From Dactylorhiza incarnata (taxonomy: Eukaryota; Streptophyta; Magnoliopsida; Asparagales; Orchidaceae), in assembly GCA_033032865.1 (NCBI GenBank), contig JAWHQI010000013.1:7378001-7442000 (forward strand): DNA of 64,000 bases. Direction: 5' to 3'. Within the stretch, counting starts at the first letter, position 1. Each line of letters begins with the position of its first letter. The notes under the pieces were generated by a model that was given only the letters and a program-made list of their open reading frames with translations, ran no database searches and was not told where the DNA came from. The translations under genes were made by a program, and so were the position numbers. Of the stretch, positions 1 to 11,339 are shown one piece after another.

Positions 1-2
1 AT

Positions 3-632
3 GAGGAGGAGGAAGAGGAGAAGACCCCCGAGAGGAGAAAAAAGGAAGAGCCTAGGAGGGCAGAGAAGCGGAAGCCAGAAGGAAGGGGCGGGGAAGAGAG
101 AAGGAGAAAAGAGCCCAGGAAGGAGGACCCTAGAAGAAACAATGAGAGGAGGCTCATCGTAGCCCCAGAGCGTTGGGAAGAGGAGAGACGCTACCAAGTC
201 CCCGTTAACCGGCCACCTTGGAGGCCGGCTAGAGGACCTCAGCGTCAGGACTGGGGAAGGAGATCCCCGGAAAGAAGACGCTTTGATCAGCCAGAGAGGT
301 GTCAGGAAAGGAGAAGGGAGGAAGCGATGGCGGTTGCCCGGCGAGGCAATCGACAAGGCCGGAAGAACCAGAAGCAGAGGAGGTCGCAGGCAGAGGAGAT
401 ACCCCTCTATTGTGATCTCCATCAGGTGGAGGGGCATGGGACGATGGCTTACCCAGATTTTTAGGAAGCTCGTAGAAGGTTGGCGGCAGGAGAAGCGGGA
501 GGAGAGCAGCGGAGGATTGAAGCCCTGTCGAGCCGCCAGCAGTTCTGGCCGTCGGTCGAAGGAGGAACGAAGACCGCGTCGAACATGGAGGTCGGGGAGA
601 CCTCGTCCAGGGAGGCAGAGGAGTTGGAGTGA
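3..632 (+). pseudogene. Tat gag C-terminal fragment
   Basis: The open frame starts at the window edge and is very rich in Arg, Glu and Lys, as in the C-terminal half of Tat gag. A degraded zinc-knuckle-like stretch (CDLHQVEGHGT) lies at 411-443. The final Cys of the usual pattern is replaced by Tyr. A TAG at 462-464 interrupts the frame, and it ends at TGA 630-632. The downstream protease is in a different frame, so there is a frameshift between about 633 and 727. The gag N-terminus is outside the window. The assignment rests on position and composition. Confidence 0.6.
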
Positions 633-724
633 TCCACGGGGGAGCAGGGCTGGGAGCTTCCCACAAGGGGAGTCTCCACCAAATTTATCGAAGGAGTGTC
701 GCTTCGACTTCGTAGGCACCGCCC

Positions 725-1273
725 CCGTTGGAGGAGATCACCTTCTCAGAGGAGTACATGCTATGGAATGAGAATCCCTTCCATGATGCCCTCGTGATCC
801 AAGCCGCAATGGAGGACTTCACCGTTGATCGGATTCTGATCGATAACGGTAGTTCCGTAAACGTCGTCTTCAAGGAGACGTTCGACGGGCTGGGCGTCGG
901 AGCAGCAAGAGTCCGGGCACCGGATGGTACCCTCTCTGGCTTCTCCGGAGAGAACAAAGAGGTGGAAGGAGGAGTAGATCTCCTTGTAACTCTCGGTGGC
1001 ACCCCTCTCCAGTGCCATTTTGTCATCGTCGGCGCCCCGAGTTGCTACAAGGCCATCTTTGGAAGGCCGCTTCTCAATACCTTCAAGGCCTTCCCATCCT
1101 TCTACCATCAGTGCCTCAAGTACTGCCAGGGGGATGTTCAGGTGAGGATCAGGAGCGATCCAAGAGCCGCTCGCGAGTGCTACCTTTGCTCGGTCAACAC
1201 TATCAGCTGGATGGCTGACGCAGAGGAGTTCGAGAGGGTGACAGGAGGCACGACCCGGCTGGAGGCGTCTTAG
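725..1273 (+). pseudogene. Tat pol: aspartic protease region
   Basis: Retroviral-type aspartic protease domain that would process the Gag-Pol polyprotein. The active-site motif reads IDNGSS (near residue 38 of the 728 ORF), a variant of D-S/T-G common in the Tat group. It is followed by VNVVF and, near residue 100, the second hydrophobic strand with the FGRPLL motif. The start is arbitrary because the domain is internal to a polyprotein. The frame is the same as RT downstream, and a TAG at 1271-1273 separates the two. Confidence 0.75.
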
Positions 1274-2428
1274 GAAATTGAAGAAATTGAGGTACTCTCC
1301 GCAGCAGGAGTACCTGGCTTGCTGAAGATCGGAGGATCGCTGAAGGTCAGCGAGAAGATGGATATGGAGACGTGCCTGCAAGAGAACATCGACATCTTTG
1401 CCTGGAATGCTGCCGAGATGCCCAGGATTGATCCTGAGGTGGCCTGCCACCATCTCAACCTCGACCCCGCAGTCAAGCCCGTCCGCCAGAAGAAAAGATC
1501 AAGTGTCATCGCATTGGCCAGACCTATCCGCGAGGAAGTGAAGAAGTTGCTTGACGCAGGCTTTGTGTCAGAGATTCAGTACCCAGGCTGGGTCTCGAAT
1601 GTTGTAATGGTCAAAAAAGCTGGGGGTAGCTGGAGGATGTGTGTAGATTTCTCTTTGATGAATAAAAGCTGCCCGAAGGATTGTTATCCCTTGCCTCGAA
1701 TCGACGCGCTGGTTGATTCAGCCGTCGGTTTTTCTGTAATGATCTTCCTTGATGCGTTTTCAGGATATCATCAGATCCGGATGTATCCTCTCGATTGTCG
1801 CGATGTTTCCTTCATCACGGGTGATGGCTCCTACAGCTACAAGATGATGTCGTTTGGCTTAAAGAATGCGGGGGCCACTTACCAGCGGATGATGGACCAC
1901 GTCTTTAGAGAGCAGAAGGGGAGGAACCTGGAGGTATATGTGGACGACCTCTTGGTCAAAAGCAAGTGCGTCCGGGAGCATGTAGCCGATCTAGTGGAGA
2001 CCTTCGCAACGTTGAGGAAGTGTAAGATGAGGCTCAATCCGGCGAAGTGCATGTTCCGGGCTGGAAGAGAAAAGTTTCTAGGGCATCTCATCACCCCAGA
2101 TGGAGTGGAGCCAAACCCTGATAAGGTTAAGGCGATCCTGGAGATGACCTCGCCAAAGACGATGAAAGAAGTCCAAAGGCTGACAGGGAGGCTGACAGGT
2201 CTTAGCCGCTTCCTGTCAAAGGCAGGGGAAAAGTGCTCTCCATTTTTCAAGACGCTCCGAAAGAGCGAGGACTTCACATGGTCCGACGAGTGCGAAAAGG
2301 TGTTCGGTAGACTGAAGGAGCAGTTGACTCAGACACCTCTCCTTCAGAGTCCGAAAGAAGACGAAGACCTACTTATCTACTTAGGAGTAGGAGTGGAAGC
2401 AGTAAGCTCGGTGCTAGTCTGAGAATAA
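1274..2428 (+). pseudogene. Tat pol: reverse transcriptase
   Basis: RT domain of a Ty3/gypsy polyprotein, in the same frame as the protease. Visible in order: MVKKAGGSWRMCVDF, YPLPRID, FLDAFSGYHQIRM (first catalytic Asp), SFGLKNAGATYQR, YVDDLLVKS (catalytic DD), KFLGHLI, and the connection region with LTGLSRFLSKAG. The length is normal for the family. Stop codons TGA 2420-2422 and TAA 2426-2428 cut the start of the linked RNase H. There is no frameshift in this stretch, so decay here is by nonsense mutation only. Confidence 0.9.
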
Positions 2429-3292
2429 AGAAAGAAGCAGCTCCCTATCTATTATGCCAGCCAGGTGCTCAAGAAGGCGGAGTTGAAGTATCCGATCTTG
2501 GAGAAGCTTGCCTTCGCCTTGGTGGTGTCGGCGCGGAAGCTCCGGCCTTATTTTCAAGCTCACTCCATCTGGGTCGTGACTGACCATCCTCTCCGAAGTA
2601 TCTTGGAAGGGGTGGAGCATTCAGGAAGGCTGGCGAAATGGTCGGTAGAACTCAGCGAGTTCAACATTTCCTTCTCGCCCCGTGTGGCGATCAAAGCGCA
2701 GGCGGTAGCAAACTTCTTAGCCGACTTCTCGGAGGAGGCAGAGCCAGGAGAGGAGGCATCTACTCCCATCACTTGGAAGATGTTCGTGGATGGAGCTTCA
2801 GGAAAGATCTCTGTGGGGGTAGGCATCGTTCTTCTCAGCCCACAGGGAACTAGGATCGAGCAAGCCGTCGAGATCCTCTTCCCCATCACGAATAATCAGG
2901 CGGAATACGAGGCCATCGTGGCCGGCCTGCGTCTCGCTCAAGAGCTAGGTATTCAAGATATCAGGGCTTTCACCAATTCAATGGTGGTCGCGTCGCAGAT
3001 TCGGGGGGAGTTCGAAGTATGTGACACCATCCTGCAAAAGTATCTTGTCAAGGTAAAAGGATTGATTGGAGGCCTGCAATCCTTCTTCGTCGAGCACGTA
3101 CCGAGAGAGGAGAACTCGGCAGCAGACCGTCTGGCCAAGTATGGGCCAAGGACTGGAGGGATCGTCACCGAATTGTTTCGACCCTCCATCGAGGAAGGAG
3201 AGATGATGGAGATCGACCAACATCCTTCATGGATGGATTCGTTCATATCCTTTCTGAATACCGGACAGCTTCCTGCGGAGGGTGGAGACTAA
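2429..3292 (+). pseudogene. Tat pol: RNase H and second (archaeal-type) RNase H
   Basis: The first part (about 2435-2740) is the RT-linked RNase H tail, with LPIYYASQVLKKAE and WVVTDHPLR. A second RNase H follows (about 2765-3150): WKMFVDGASG, NNQAEYEAIVAGL, a FTNSMVV strand and VPREENSAADRLAK near its end. A dual RNase H marks the Tat lineage. In the second domain the residue usually Asp in the F-T-D-S motif is Asn here, so a catalytic residue is probably lost. The frame ends at TAA 3290-3292 and continues in frame into the integrase region. Confidence 0.88.
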
Positions 3293-4528
3293 AGAAGGTT
3301 TCGGTACAAGGCAGCTTACTACTTATTGCAAGACGGGGAGTTGTATCGCAAAACCATCTCGGGCCCCCTGGCAAGATGCGTCTCCGAAGACAAAGTACCT
3401 CGAGTGTTGGAAGAGATTCACTCGGGAGAGTGCGGAAGCCACTCTGGGACTCGAACTTTGGAGCAAAGGATCCTGAGTCACGACTACTTCTGGCCTACTA
3501 TCCGCAAGGATGCGGAGGTCTTCTCGAAGAAATGTCAAAAGTGTCAGCTATTTGCCCCCCTCCAGTTGCAGCCATCCCAGCAGCTTCGCTCGATCACCGC
3601 CTCGTGGCCGTTCGCTATCTGGGGAATGGATTTGATAGGTCCCTTTCACTCGGCTAGTGGCTAGAGGAAGTTCGTTCTCGTTATGATCGACTACTTCTCC
3701 AAGTGGATCGAGGCCAAAGCTCTGGCCAAGACCACCTCTCAATTCATGAAGAACTTCATCTGGGGAGAGATCGTCTGCAGATTCGGGATACCCCTCGCCA
3801 TCGTCACCGACAACGGTCCTCAATTCGCCAGCTTGGAACTGGAAGATTTTTGCAGACAACTCAGAACTGATCTTCGGTTTGCGTCAGTACATCATCCAAG
3901 GAGCAACGGACAAGTGGAGGCCGCCAACAAGCTAATCATCAACCTACTCAAGAAGAAAGTCGAGAACCTAAGAGGTAATTGGACAGAACAGATCCCCTCG
4001 GTGTTGTGGGCTTTGAGAACCACTCCTAGCTCAGCCACAGGGGAAACCCCGTTCAAACTCTCTCATGGGTCCGAAGCTCTCATTCCAGTAGAGTTCGAGG
4101 TCAGAAGTCCGAGGGTGATCGTAGCTGAGGACGGAGACGAAGAATGGCGTCTGGAGAATGAGGAAGCTCAAAAAGTATCCCTCGACTACATTGAAGAACT
4201 CCGAGACTTAGCCTCAGCCCGATAAGAGGAGATCAAGCATCGAATGGCGAAGCACTTTGACAAACACGTTCGCCTCAAACACTTCCAAGCGGGTGATCTA
4301 GTCCTAAAGAAGGTGGACGCGGCAGGAAGATCGACGGCCGTTGGAAAGCTCAACCCGAATTGGGAGGGACCTTTCATCGTCCATGAACCACTTGCAATAG
4401 AAGGATATCTCCTGCAAAATCACGAACGGGAGCTATTGGGGAATACCTGGAGCGGCGATGACCTGAAAAGGTTTTATCCCTGGGCAGGAACATGTACATC
4501 CCTCTCCTGTAAATCAATTGTTTTATAA
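3293..4528 (+). pseudogene. Tat pol: integrase
   Basis: Integrase in the same frame. The zinc-binding N-terminal module has HSGECGSHSG and later CQKCQ. The DDE core shows GMDLIGPF (first Asp), IVTDNGPQF (second Asp) and HPRSNGQVEAANK (Glu). The C-terminal part has HFQAGDLVLKKV and LNPNWEGPFIV. Stops at TAG 3662-3664 and TAA 4223-4225 interrupt it. The frame closes at 4526-4528. No chromodomain is seen, as expected for Tat. Confidence 0.9.
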
Positions 4529-5262
4529 ATAAATTCCTCACCTCCCTGAAACATGGGATGGCGAGAGATTCTTGCTCCTATCACAGCAACAATTATCTAA
4601 AAAGAAAGAAGGAAAGCAGGTAAAGCTGACCTCCGCGACAGGTTGGGAAACAGGCCTCCGACTTGATTCTCATAAAATCCAGAACGGATGATAGTACGGT
4701 GCCTCGGTAGTGCGTTCCCCTAAGACCAAGCCTCTGCATTGACGACCGAGATCAGCTCCCCCCTTGCATGTTGGCTGCGGTTCCCTCCGACCGCATCTCT
4801 CATCCGACTGGAGAGATTATCAGGAAGAAGTCGTGACGCCGACCTCCTAGCTTGACGATAGGATGATCGACTTAACCTCTTAAGAGACCCTTGCATAAAG
4901 GCGTCGCAAATTCTCAAGGAGTAAAGGGCTCGCATCATAGCATTTCGTTTCTAATGGCCCTGTCCAATCATTTGAGTTGGTGTGTTTAATCCCCTCTGAT
5001 TGTTGAGTATGTCAGGAGAAAATTCATCGATACAGTATCAACATTACAGTAGGATGGAGACCTCGGGATGACGTGTCTTTGGACCTCCCCGACTGTTAGT
5101 CCCTAGTTGTCGATCCCTTCACCAGCATCAACATCACATTAGGATGGAGACCTCGGGATGATGTGTCTTTGGACCTCCCCGACTGTCGGTCCCTACTTGT
5201 CGGTCTCTTCACCAACATCAAACGTTATGTCTTTCCTCAGATGCAAAAGAGTGCTTTAGGAG
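4529..5262 (+). other. Tat noncoding region after pol
   Basis: No supportable gene. It starts with an A/G-rich stretch (4599-4620) that is not followed by a TG, so it is not a convincing polypurine tract. The right half carries a two-copy tandem repeat. The region continues at 6553 on the other side of the solo LTR. Confidence 0.6.
5051..5229. repeat. Two-copy tandem repeat, 90-bp period
   Basis: AGGATGGAGACCTCGGGATG begins at 5051 and again at 5141. The units stay alignable over nearly 90 bases each, with scattered substitutions, through the CTTCACCA(G/A)CATCAA segment. Confidence 0.8.
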
Positions 5263-6067
5263 CATTTTGTTAGATCGTATGACGCCCTTAGAGGGGGGGG
5301 GGGGTGAATAAGGGTGTGTCTAAAAATTAATTTTTACTTAGTAATAATTTTTTTTTTAAAACGATTTTACTTTACTAAAAAAAAAATTACTTATAAATAC
5401 TTTCAAACCAATGCAACTTTAGTATTAAACAAAAATACAAATTTCTAAGATAAAGATTATGCCACCAAATATGTAATTAAAGAAAAAGACATAATTATAT
5501 TAATCATGAAATTTGAGTACAATAAAAATGATCTTAACAATGCTTAAGATCAAGGCACAATTATGTTAATAAAAAATTCTACAATTTTGGTTTACCAATC
5601 CTTCTCCCAAGGATCGGAAGGCTATCGCTTGTCTTTCCCAAGACCAAGCCCAAGCCTATCCTCTAGATCTTCTCAAGATCTAGACGTAGCACACAAGACC
5701 ACGATTTCCCACCAAGCCACGCAAGGACTTGGACGCTCCGCACAAGGAAGCGATTTTCCCCTAAGCAGCGCAAGGACTTAGACGCCGCACGCAAGACGAC
5801 GATTTCTCTACCAATACAAAAATAAAAGTATGTGAATGAAAATACAATATGAAAAGAACGACTCCCTAGAAGATCAGATCTCTGAACGGATTGTTGAAGC
5901 CTCGAGATGATCGATGATGTAGAAGCGCGCCCGATCTCGTCTTCAATCTTCAATCCTTCTTTGCACAAATGGGAGTTGAAGAGGTTCTGGAGCTCTCTGG
6001 TTCGTATGCACTCAGGAAGGGACTTGGAATTCTCAAAGCTTGGAATGCATGAACACAAGGAGGCAAT

Positions 6068-6075
6068 TTATAGAA
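6068..6075 (-). promoter_or_regulatory. TATA box of the solo copia LTR
   Basis: On minus the sequence reads CTATAAATTGCC, directly downstream of the palindrome array at 6081-6408 and upstream of the presumed R region. This is the core promoter position for a minus-strand LTR. Confidence 0.6.
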
Positions 6076-6080
6076 AATCG

Positions 6081-6408
6081 CTGTCGCCTGGACGACAGTG
6101 ACTGTCGGAATTTTCCGACAGCGTCAAACTTCCGCTGGAGTGGCGTCGTGCAGGCAGTTGCTGTAACCGTCGAGCTGTCGCCTGGGCGACATCGATGTCG
6201 GATTTCCGACAGCGCAAAACTGCCGATCGTGGGTGGTGTTGTGGGAAGTTGTTGTAACCTCCGAGCTTTCGCCTGGGCGACATCGCTGTCGGAAGTCCGA
6301 CAGCTCAAAACTGCATTTCGTCGATCTGCCGTGGAGGGAAGTAGTTGTAACTTCTCTATTGTCGCCTGGGCGACAGCGGCTGTCGGAATTTTTTGACAGT
6401 GAAATTTC
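6081..6408. repeat. Four-copy palindromic repeat array in LTR U3
   Basis: Units start near 6083, 6177, 6268 and 6361, a period of 91-94 bp. Each holds two adjacent palindromes: CTGTCGCCTGGGCGACAG (or a near variant) and CTGTCGGA..TCCGACAG. The array lies just upstream (minus sense) of the TATA box. Confidence 0.9.
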
Positions 6409-6552
6409 CCACATTCAAATTTAGCTCCAGCTGAAATGTGAACATCTCATACCTGTTATCTGCACACCATTAATAAAAAATAGAATCAAATACACACGGG
6501 ACTTTGTTATTATCAAACCGGAGGAGTGCGAAACGCATGCTCCAACACATTT

Positions 6553-6897
6553 GTCCCTCAGGACCCTCTCCGAAGACCCTCCATAGATTGACTCCAACAA
6601 GGTTTCCCTTGAATATGACAAGTATGCATGTGCGAGTATGAAATGCGTAGAATCGCACGAGTATGAAGTGCGAGTATGCAGGTGCGAGTAAGGTATGATC
6701 ATCGACCGCGACACTCAATCTCGTCCATACCTAGGAGCCTAGCGAGCATTCAATCTCATCGCGAGCCTAAAAGACTACTCAACATGTAAACAAGAAGACA
6801 AGAATAACAAATATCAGGCAAGCACAAAAATTGTATTTCATTACTTTGATAATTACATCTTAAAAATGATGTACAGCTATCAACAAAAGATCGGTGA
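6553..6897. other. Noncoding Tat segment with GCGAGTA motifs
   Basis: No gene seen. Three copies of GCGAGTA lie close together at 6632, 6670 and 6684. The segment is downstream (minus sense) of the antisense gene ending at 6898 and probably serves as its 3' UTR or spacer. Confidence 0.5.
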
Positions 6898-8790
6898 CTA
6901 GGCAGCATCATCGCCATCATCATCACCATCGTCCTCGCCGTCTACGTCGACATCTTCGCCAACATCATCCTCTCCCTCAGAATCGTCATCCTCGAAATTG
7001 CTGGATGAGGATGGAAGATCTCGCATGGGGGAGGTGGACTCTTCGGCGAGCAACGCCGGGATGAGGTCCACCACAGTCAAGTTCATCGCCTCCGGCTTCA
7101 GCAAACCTTCGACTTTCAACCTGCTCAGGACGACTTTATCGGTCGCCCTCGCGATCTCCCGGCGGACGTGCGGCATCTTGTCGCCGTGCATCCTTATCTG
7201 TTTTCTTCTGGAGGGACTCGCCTCCGAAGGCTGTTGCTCGGCAGGCCGAGTTTCCAGTTCGGCGATGCGGACTTGGGCGGCCTCCAAGGCCTGTCGAGTA
7301 TCCTCCAGCTCCTTCTCAAGCTGGGATACCTTCTTCGCTACCTTGATCTCGGCAGCCTGAAAAGACATGAAGACATCGATTAGCAGAATGTTCAGCGTAA
7401 GAAGCGAGTATCCCAGAAGCCAGGTAGTGGACGAGCGAGTATCTCATGTTCCTTCCACTTGGCGGCCTCTAGACCCATGGCGATGAGCTTCTTCGCCTGC
7501 ACCTTCATCATCTGCTCATATTCCAGCAACCGCCTCGACGTTGCATGACCAAGCTCGGCAGCTCGCAGGTAAGCTCGCGAGCTCTGGTTCGCTAGATACT
7601 CGACCGAGACATCTTGTAGGGCCTCGGAATCTGCGCGACCATATAGGGCGAACATCACATCGAATGCCTCACCACTATCCTCCCAATCCTCCGACCAGGC
7701 AGGAAGATTGGTGCTCAAGGTCACCTCGTGGGTGCGCTCAGCCCAGGACACCAAAGGGCGACCATTGGCATCCTCGATGCGGCCACCTTCGTTAAAAAGC
7801 GGATGACAGTGAGGCTCGCCGACCTCCGAAGGGTTCGCCTTCGTCTTCAAGTCCCTCTTTGCGACCACCTTTTTCTTCCTTGTCGCAGGCTCCCCGGACT
7901 TGGCCTTACCCTTCCGCTTCCTAGAAGGCTCAGCATCCTCGCCGGCGACCTCCTGCCCATCACCACCCGGCGACGAGTCGATCGGGGTGGAATCCCCCGC
8001 CTTCGGCGCTAACGGAAGAAGCTCGCTCGGCAAGGAGTGAGTAGCTGCAATAGAACAAGAAACAAGGTATTAGTCGTCAGTTGAATACAAAAGGCGAGTA
8101 TGTGTCGTGCTCACTCAGAAGACGACCTTCGCCTGCGAACACCTCAGCGAGCTCGTCTACTCGCCTCCTCCAGACGAGGACATCCAGGCGACGACCCCTG
8201 AAGCTGTCAAGCAGCTTCTCCCTCGTCTCCTCCAGGTAAGGGGTCATAAAAATGCTTTCCGTCGGCTGGAAGGACGCGGTAGGGATAATTTGAAAGTCGC
8301 CACTTATGACGACTAGTCGCTCACTCCAGCGGTGGTTCTTGTTCGCCATGCTGGTCAGCGTGCAGACGTGGCTGCATAAGAATACAACGCCCTCACTAGT
8401 AGCGTTGAAGTGGAATACTCGCCGGAAGACAGAAAGATCGAAGGCGATCTTCTGTTCTCGCAGAAAGCATAAGAACCCAATAATCATCGCAACCCCGTTA
8501 GGGTTGATCTGGGCGGGGACTATCCTAAAGAAGCGGAGGATTTGACAAAACTCCGTCCAAAGGGGTAGTCGCAGGCGGACCTCGAAGTGGCGAGTGGGGA
8601 ACACCATCTCGGTCGTCGAGAATGAGTTCAGTCTCTCATCCTTGTGGGGGAGCCTAGCGACATGCCCAGGCGACAAATACTTGGCACAGAACTCCTTCAA
8701 GTCCTGCGGCCGAAGAATCGACTTCTTAAAGATAGTCGCCCCGAAATTCTTGGTGTGATTCACACGCCGAATAGCCGCCTCGTAAGCCAT
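6898..8790 (-). CDS. Tat antisense gene 1 (spliced, putative gypsy-type transposon domain)
   Basis: Three coding blocks on minus: 8790-8115, 8044 to about 7437, and about 7355-6898. The first intron is 8114-8045 (70 bp, GTGAGC..TTGCAG) and joins the frames exactly. The second intron ends in TTTTCAG before GCTGCCGAG, but its expected GT donor reads AT, so this copy may be splice-defective. Exon 1 resembles the plant 'putative gypsy type transposon' domain (Pfam PF04195, from memory), with LRLPLWTEFCQILRFF and NPNGVAMIIGFLCFL. Exon 2 has a basic Lys-rich stretch. Exon 3 is a coiled coil ending in an Asp/Glu-rich tail. Its role is unknown. It lies antisense to gag-pol, as documented for extra ORFs in Tat elements. 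Confidence 0.7.
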
Positions 8791-8914
8791 TCTGGAAGAG
8801 GAAGAGAAGAAGGAGTGAGTATCAAAGAGGCGAGAAAGGAAGCAACCAGAAGATACTCGCTAGGAATGCAAGATGATTGCCAAAAAACGTAATAAATACG
8901 CCCCCCCCCCCCCC

Positions 8915-8921
8915 ATTTATA
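8915..8921 (-). promoter_or_regulatory. TATA box of antisense gene 1
   Basis: Minus-strand CTATAAATGG lies about 125 bases upstream of the ATG at 8790. A pyrimidine-rich CTTCCAG immediately before the ATG could be the acceptor of a 5'-UTR intron. A 14-base C run (8901-8914, plus strand) follows the TATA. Confidence 0.55.
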
Positions 8922-9220
8922 GTAGTCGGGGATACTTGGCTTGTTGCGTACGCCGCCGCAAGTATGAGTACAGGATGGCGAGTAGAAAGGAAAGTCGCCA
9001 AAAGCCAGCGTCGCACATCAAATCATCATCACTCAGCGAGCGGGTACCTGCACAAAGATACAAGGGAGATCGCCAGATAGGCGTGACATACAACCAATAC
9101 TCGCAAGAAGACCGCAAAAAGAAGATAAAAGAAATCAGACATCACAACAAGCAAACCAGCAAACATGCGAAGAATAAAAGGCGAGATCTAAATACTCGCC
9201 AAATAAAATTACTTAAATTT

Positions 9221-10905
9221 TTAGAATTGTTCAAAGGTTACAAAGCACTCGCCAAATGGCAACCATACTACAACAAACGAAGAAAAGAAGCAGCATCTAT
9301 GGGCCTTGGAGGTTCGCCTGGGCTTCAGGAGGTTGAGGATGTTGCCCGACCCAGCCATGCTGCGAGCACGCTTGAAGTGCTCGAAGGCCAGAGTCATCGT
9401 GTCCTCGCCCTGCCGCAGCTGGTCTTCAATCCTCGCCAAGCTGCCGACCGAGCCCATGCTCGCGCACATTCCAACGAGCTCGTCATGATGAAGCTGCTAA
9501 CGATGCTCCAACCTAGCGACCCGGCGCTCCAGGTCATTCACAACCTGAAGGCGAGATCCCACACCAGTCAACCGAGTATCGAATTCGTCCTGTCGCCATA
9601 CACGCGCCTCCAGCTCGGTCAGTCGACGATGAGGCTCGACGGCCGCCAAGCGCTCAACCCGCGACTCCATATCAGTCAAGCAGAGATGAGGCTCGCATAT
9701 CGCCAGGTGCTCTATCTTCGCCACCAGATCCAAGATGGCACGAGTATCCCTCTCTTGGTACTCGCGAGAAGGCAGGCCGACTCCATCAATCAGAGCTCCC
9801 ACAGGAGTCTGAGCGCGAGCTGAAAAGAAGACAAGAAGACGAAAGACTTTAGTAGCGAGTATTAAAAAGTGGATCTCGCAGAGCACGCAGATCAGCCACT
9901 AAGTTACCCGGACGGTGAGTATCATTCCTTGAGCTGCGAAGAGGTCTGCGAGATCGCCGAGGAGGGGGGCTCCTTCCTCGGTGAGGGGAGGAGCTATGGT
10001 GCCCAGCACCTCGCCTGGTGGAATGAGTACCACCGGTTTGCTCCCTACCGCGAGAAGCGTCCCTTCGGCCGTGACCATCTACTAGTCGCCCTCCTCCCAT
10101 TGGAGCGAAGAGACCCAAAGAGCCCCCAGCCCCACCTCGACGGGAGGATTCTCCCAGGTTCGCTGGAGGAGCAGCAAAAGACGTAGGGCGCAGATCGCCC
10201 TGAGTATCGGCAGGAGGAGGGAACAGTGGAGGTGGCGGAAGGCCACCCACAGGCAGCTGCGAGTTGCTCGCCAGCTTTGGTTCTTGAGGAGGCGGTGGCG
10301 GTGGAGGTGCGCTGCTCGCCGAAGGGGCCCTCTGCTCGCACGAAGGCCGTTTCTCCAACAAGGTGCTGTGAAGGATTCGCACCGAGCGACTACCAGCCCA
10401 GGCGAGATCAACGGAGATGATCGCAAAGGCGGCACGTTCAAAGTCTCTTCCTGAGCATTTATAATTGACGAATCTGCGAGTATCAGAAAGCGTCAGAACC
10501 TCGCCAACAATGTTGAAATCAGCAAACTAACACAAAAAGTGGCGAGTAGGTAGCACCACCTCGCACAGGTGCGACGTCCGGTGGATTCGGGGTCGAGGTA
10601 CCCGCCGTACTCACCACCGCGACGACATTTGGTGCAGGATGATCAATTACAGGCGAGTCGCCCTCACGAGAAATACCCAGGTTGTCAAGCAGTTGCTGAC
10701 GTCGATCAACTAGAGGATGGACGACATCCTCCAGAGTAGTCGTCTTTCACTTCTTCTTCTTATTCTTGTCAAGACGCTTCCTCTTCTTAGAGGCGAGGAA
10801 GTCTTCAAGCTCGACATCTACACGAGGAGGGAGTGAAGGAGCATCAAACATGCTCACAAGGCCAGCCATGGCAGCAGCAGCTTCTTCGGCATAATTGTGC
10901 GACAT
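9221..10905 (-). pseudogene. Tat antisense gene 2 (multi-exon, coiled-coil C-terminus)
   Basis: Starts at ATG 10905-10903 (MSHNYAEEAAAAMAG), with a Lys-rich block (KKRKRLDKNKKKK) and then an in-frame TGA near 10747. The frame continues with LEDVVHPLVDRRQQLLDN to about 10556. A middle exon (about 10440-9850) encodes a Pro-rich then Arg/Ser-rich low-complexity stretch, and which of two frames is used is unclear. The last exon follows an acceptor TTTTCAG at about 9817 and encodes a heptad-rich coiled coil (LTDMESRVERLAAVE) with an in-frame TAG at 9497-9499, ending at 9221. I do not recognise a named family. It could be the upstream part of one transcription unit with antisense gene 1, but each has its own TATA box. 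Confidence 0.5.
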
Positions 10906-10951
10906 TGTAAGCGAGATCAAAAAGGCAGTTCCATTCAGAGACCCACCCCCT

Positions 10952-10961
10952 CTATATATAG
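10952..10961 (-). promoter_or_regulatory. TATA box of antisense gene 2
   Basis: CTATATATAG lies 47 bases upstream of the ATG at 10905 on minus. It is palindromic, so strand assignment rests on the downstream ORF. Confidence 0.55.
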
Positions 10962-11339
10962 AGTCCAAACGTCGGCCAGCGAGATGTCGAAATATATCCA
11001 GATACTCGCCAAGATGGAAGCCCGTCGAATGAAGGTTGGATGATTCTTTCCGAGCAACTGCATTACTCGCAAAGAGCGGGGATTGTGTACAACCCTCATT
11101 CTCCGAGGGTAGGGCCCACTCCAAAGCCACGTAGGCAGAAGTCAAAGTCAAAAGGACACCACAGAGGCCAGTAGTCCAGGACACAAGACAACTCAACCAA
11201 CAGGAGCAGAAGAAGGCCTTGGCGAGTATGGGTGGACTCGCGCGAGTAGCCCTGATACTCACCAAAAGGTGGGCGACCATAGGTGATACTCGCCCCTCTT
11301 CAGGCGAGATTGCCTCAATGTCGCCTAGTCGTCGAGTTG

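Larger units (their letters stand above)
5268..6547 (-). mobile_element. SIRE-type copia solo LTR with TSD CATTT
   Basis: A 1280-bp LTR (TGTT..AACA) flanked by perfect 5-bp duplications CATTT (5263-5267 and 6548-6552). No internal region is present, so it is a solo LTR left by LTR-LTR recombination. Orientation is minus. On that strand it begins TGTTGGAGCATGCG, has a TATA box at 6073-6066, and ends with the CTATTCACC..(C)n..CTCTAA block seen at the ends of the two other copia LTRs here. That block contains a 12-G run on + at 5293-5304. The U3 part carries a four-copy palindromic array. Confidence 0.88.

Noticed and set aside
283..771. 162-codon plus ORF across the Tat gag
   Set aside because: Out of frame with the zinc-knuckle-like segment. 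Arg-rich shadow of purine-rich gag sequence.
8873..9823. 316-codon plus-strand ORF
   Set aside because: It lies opposite the antisense gene 2 exons, has no domain, and its composition mirrors the minus coding sequence.
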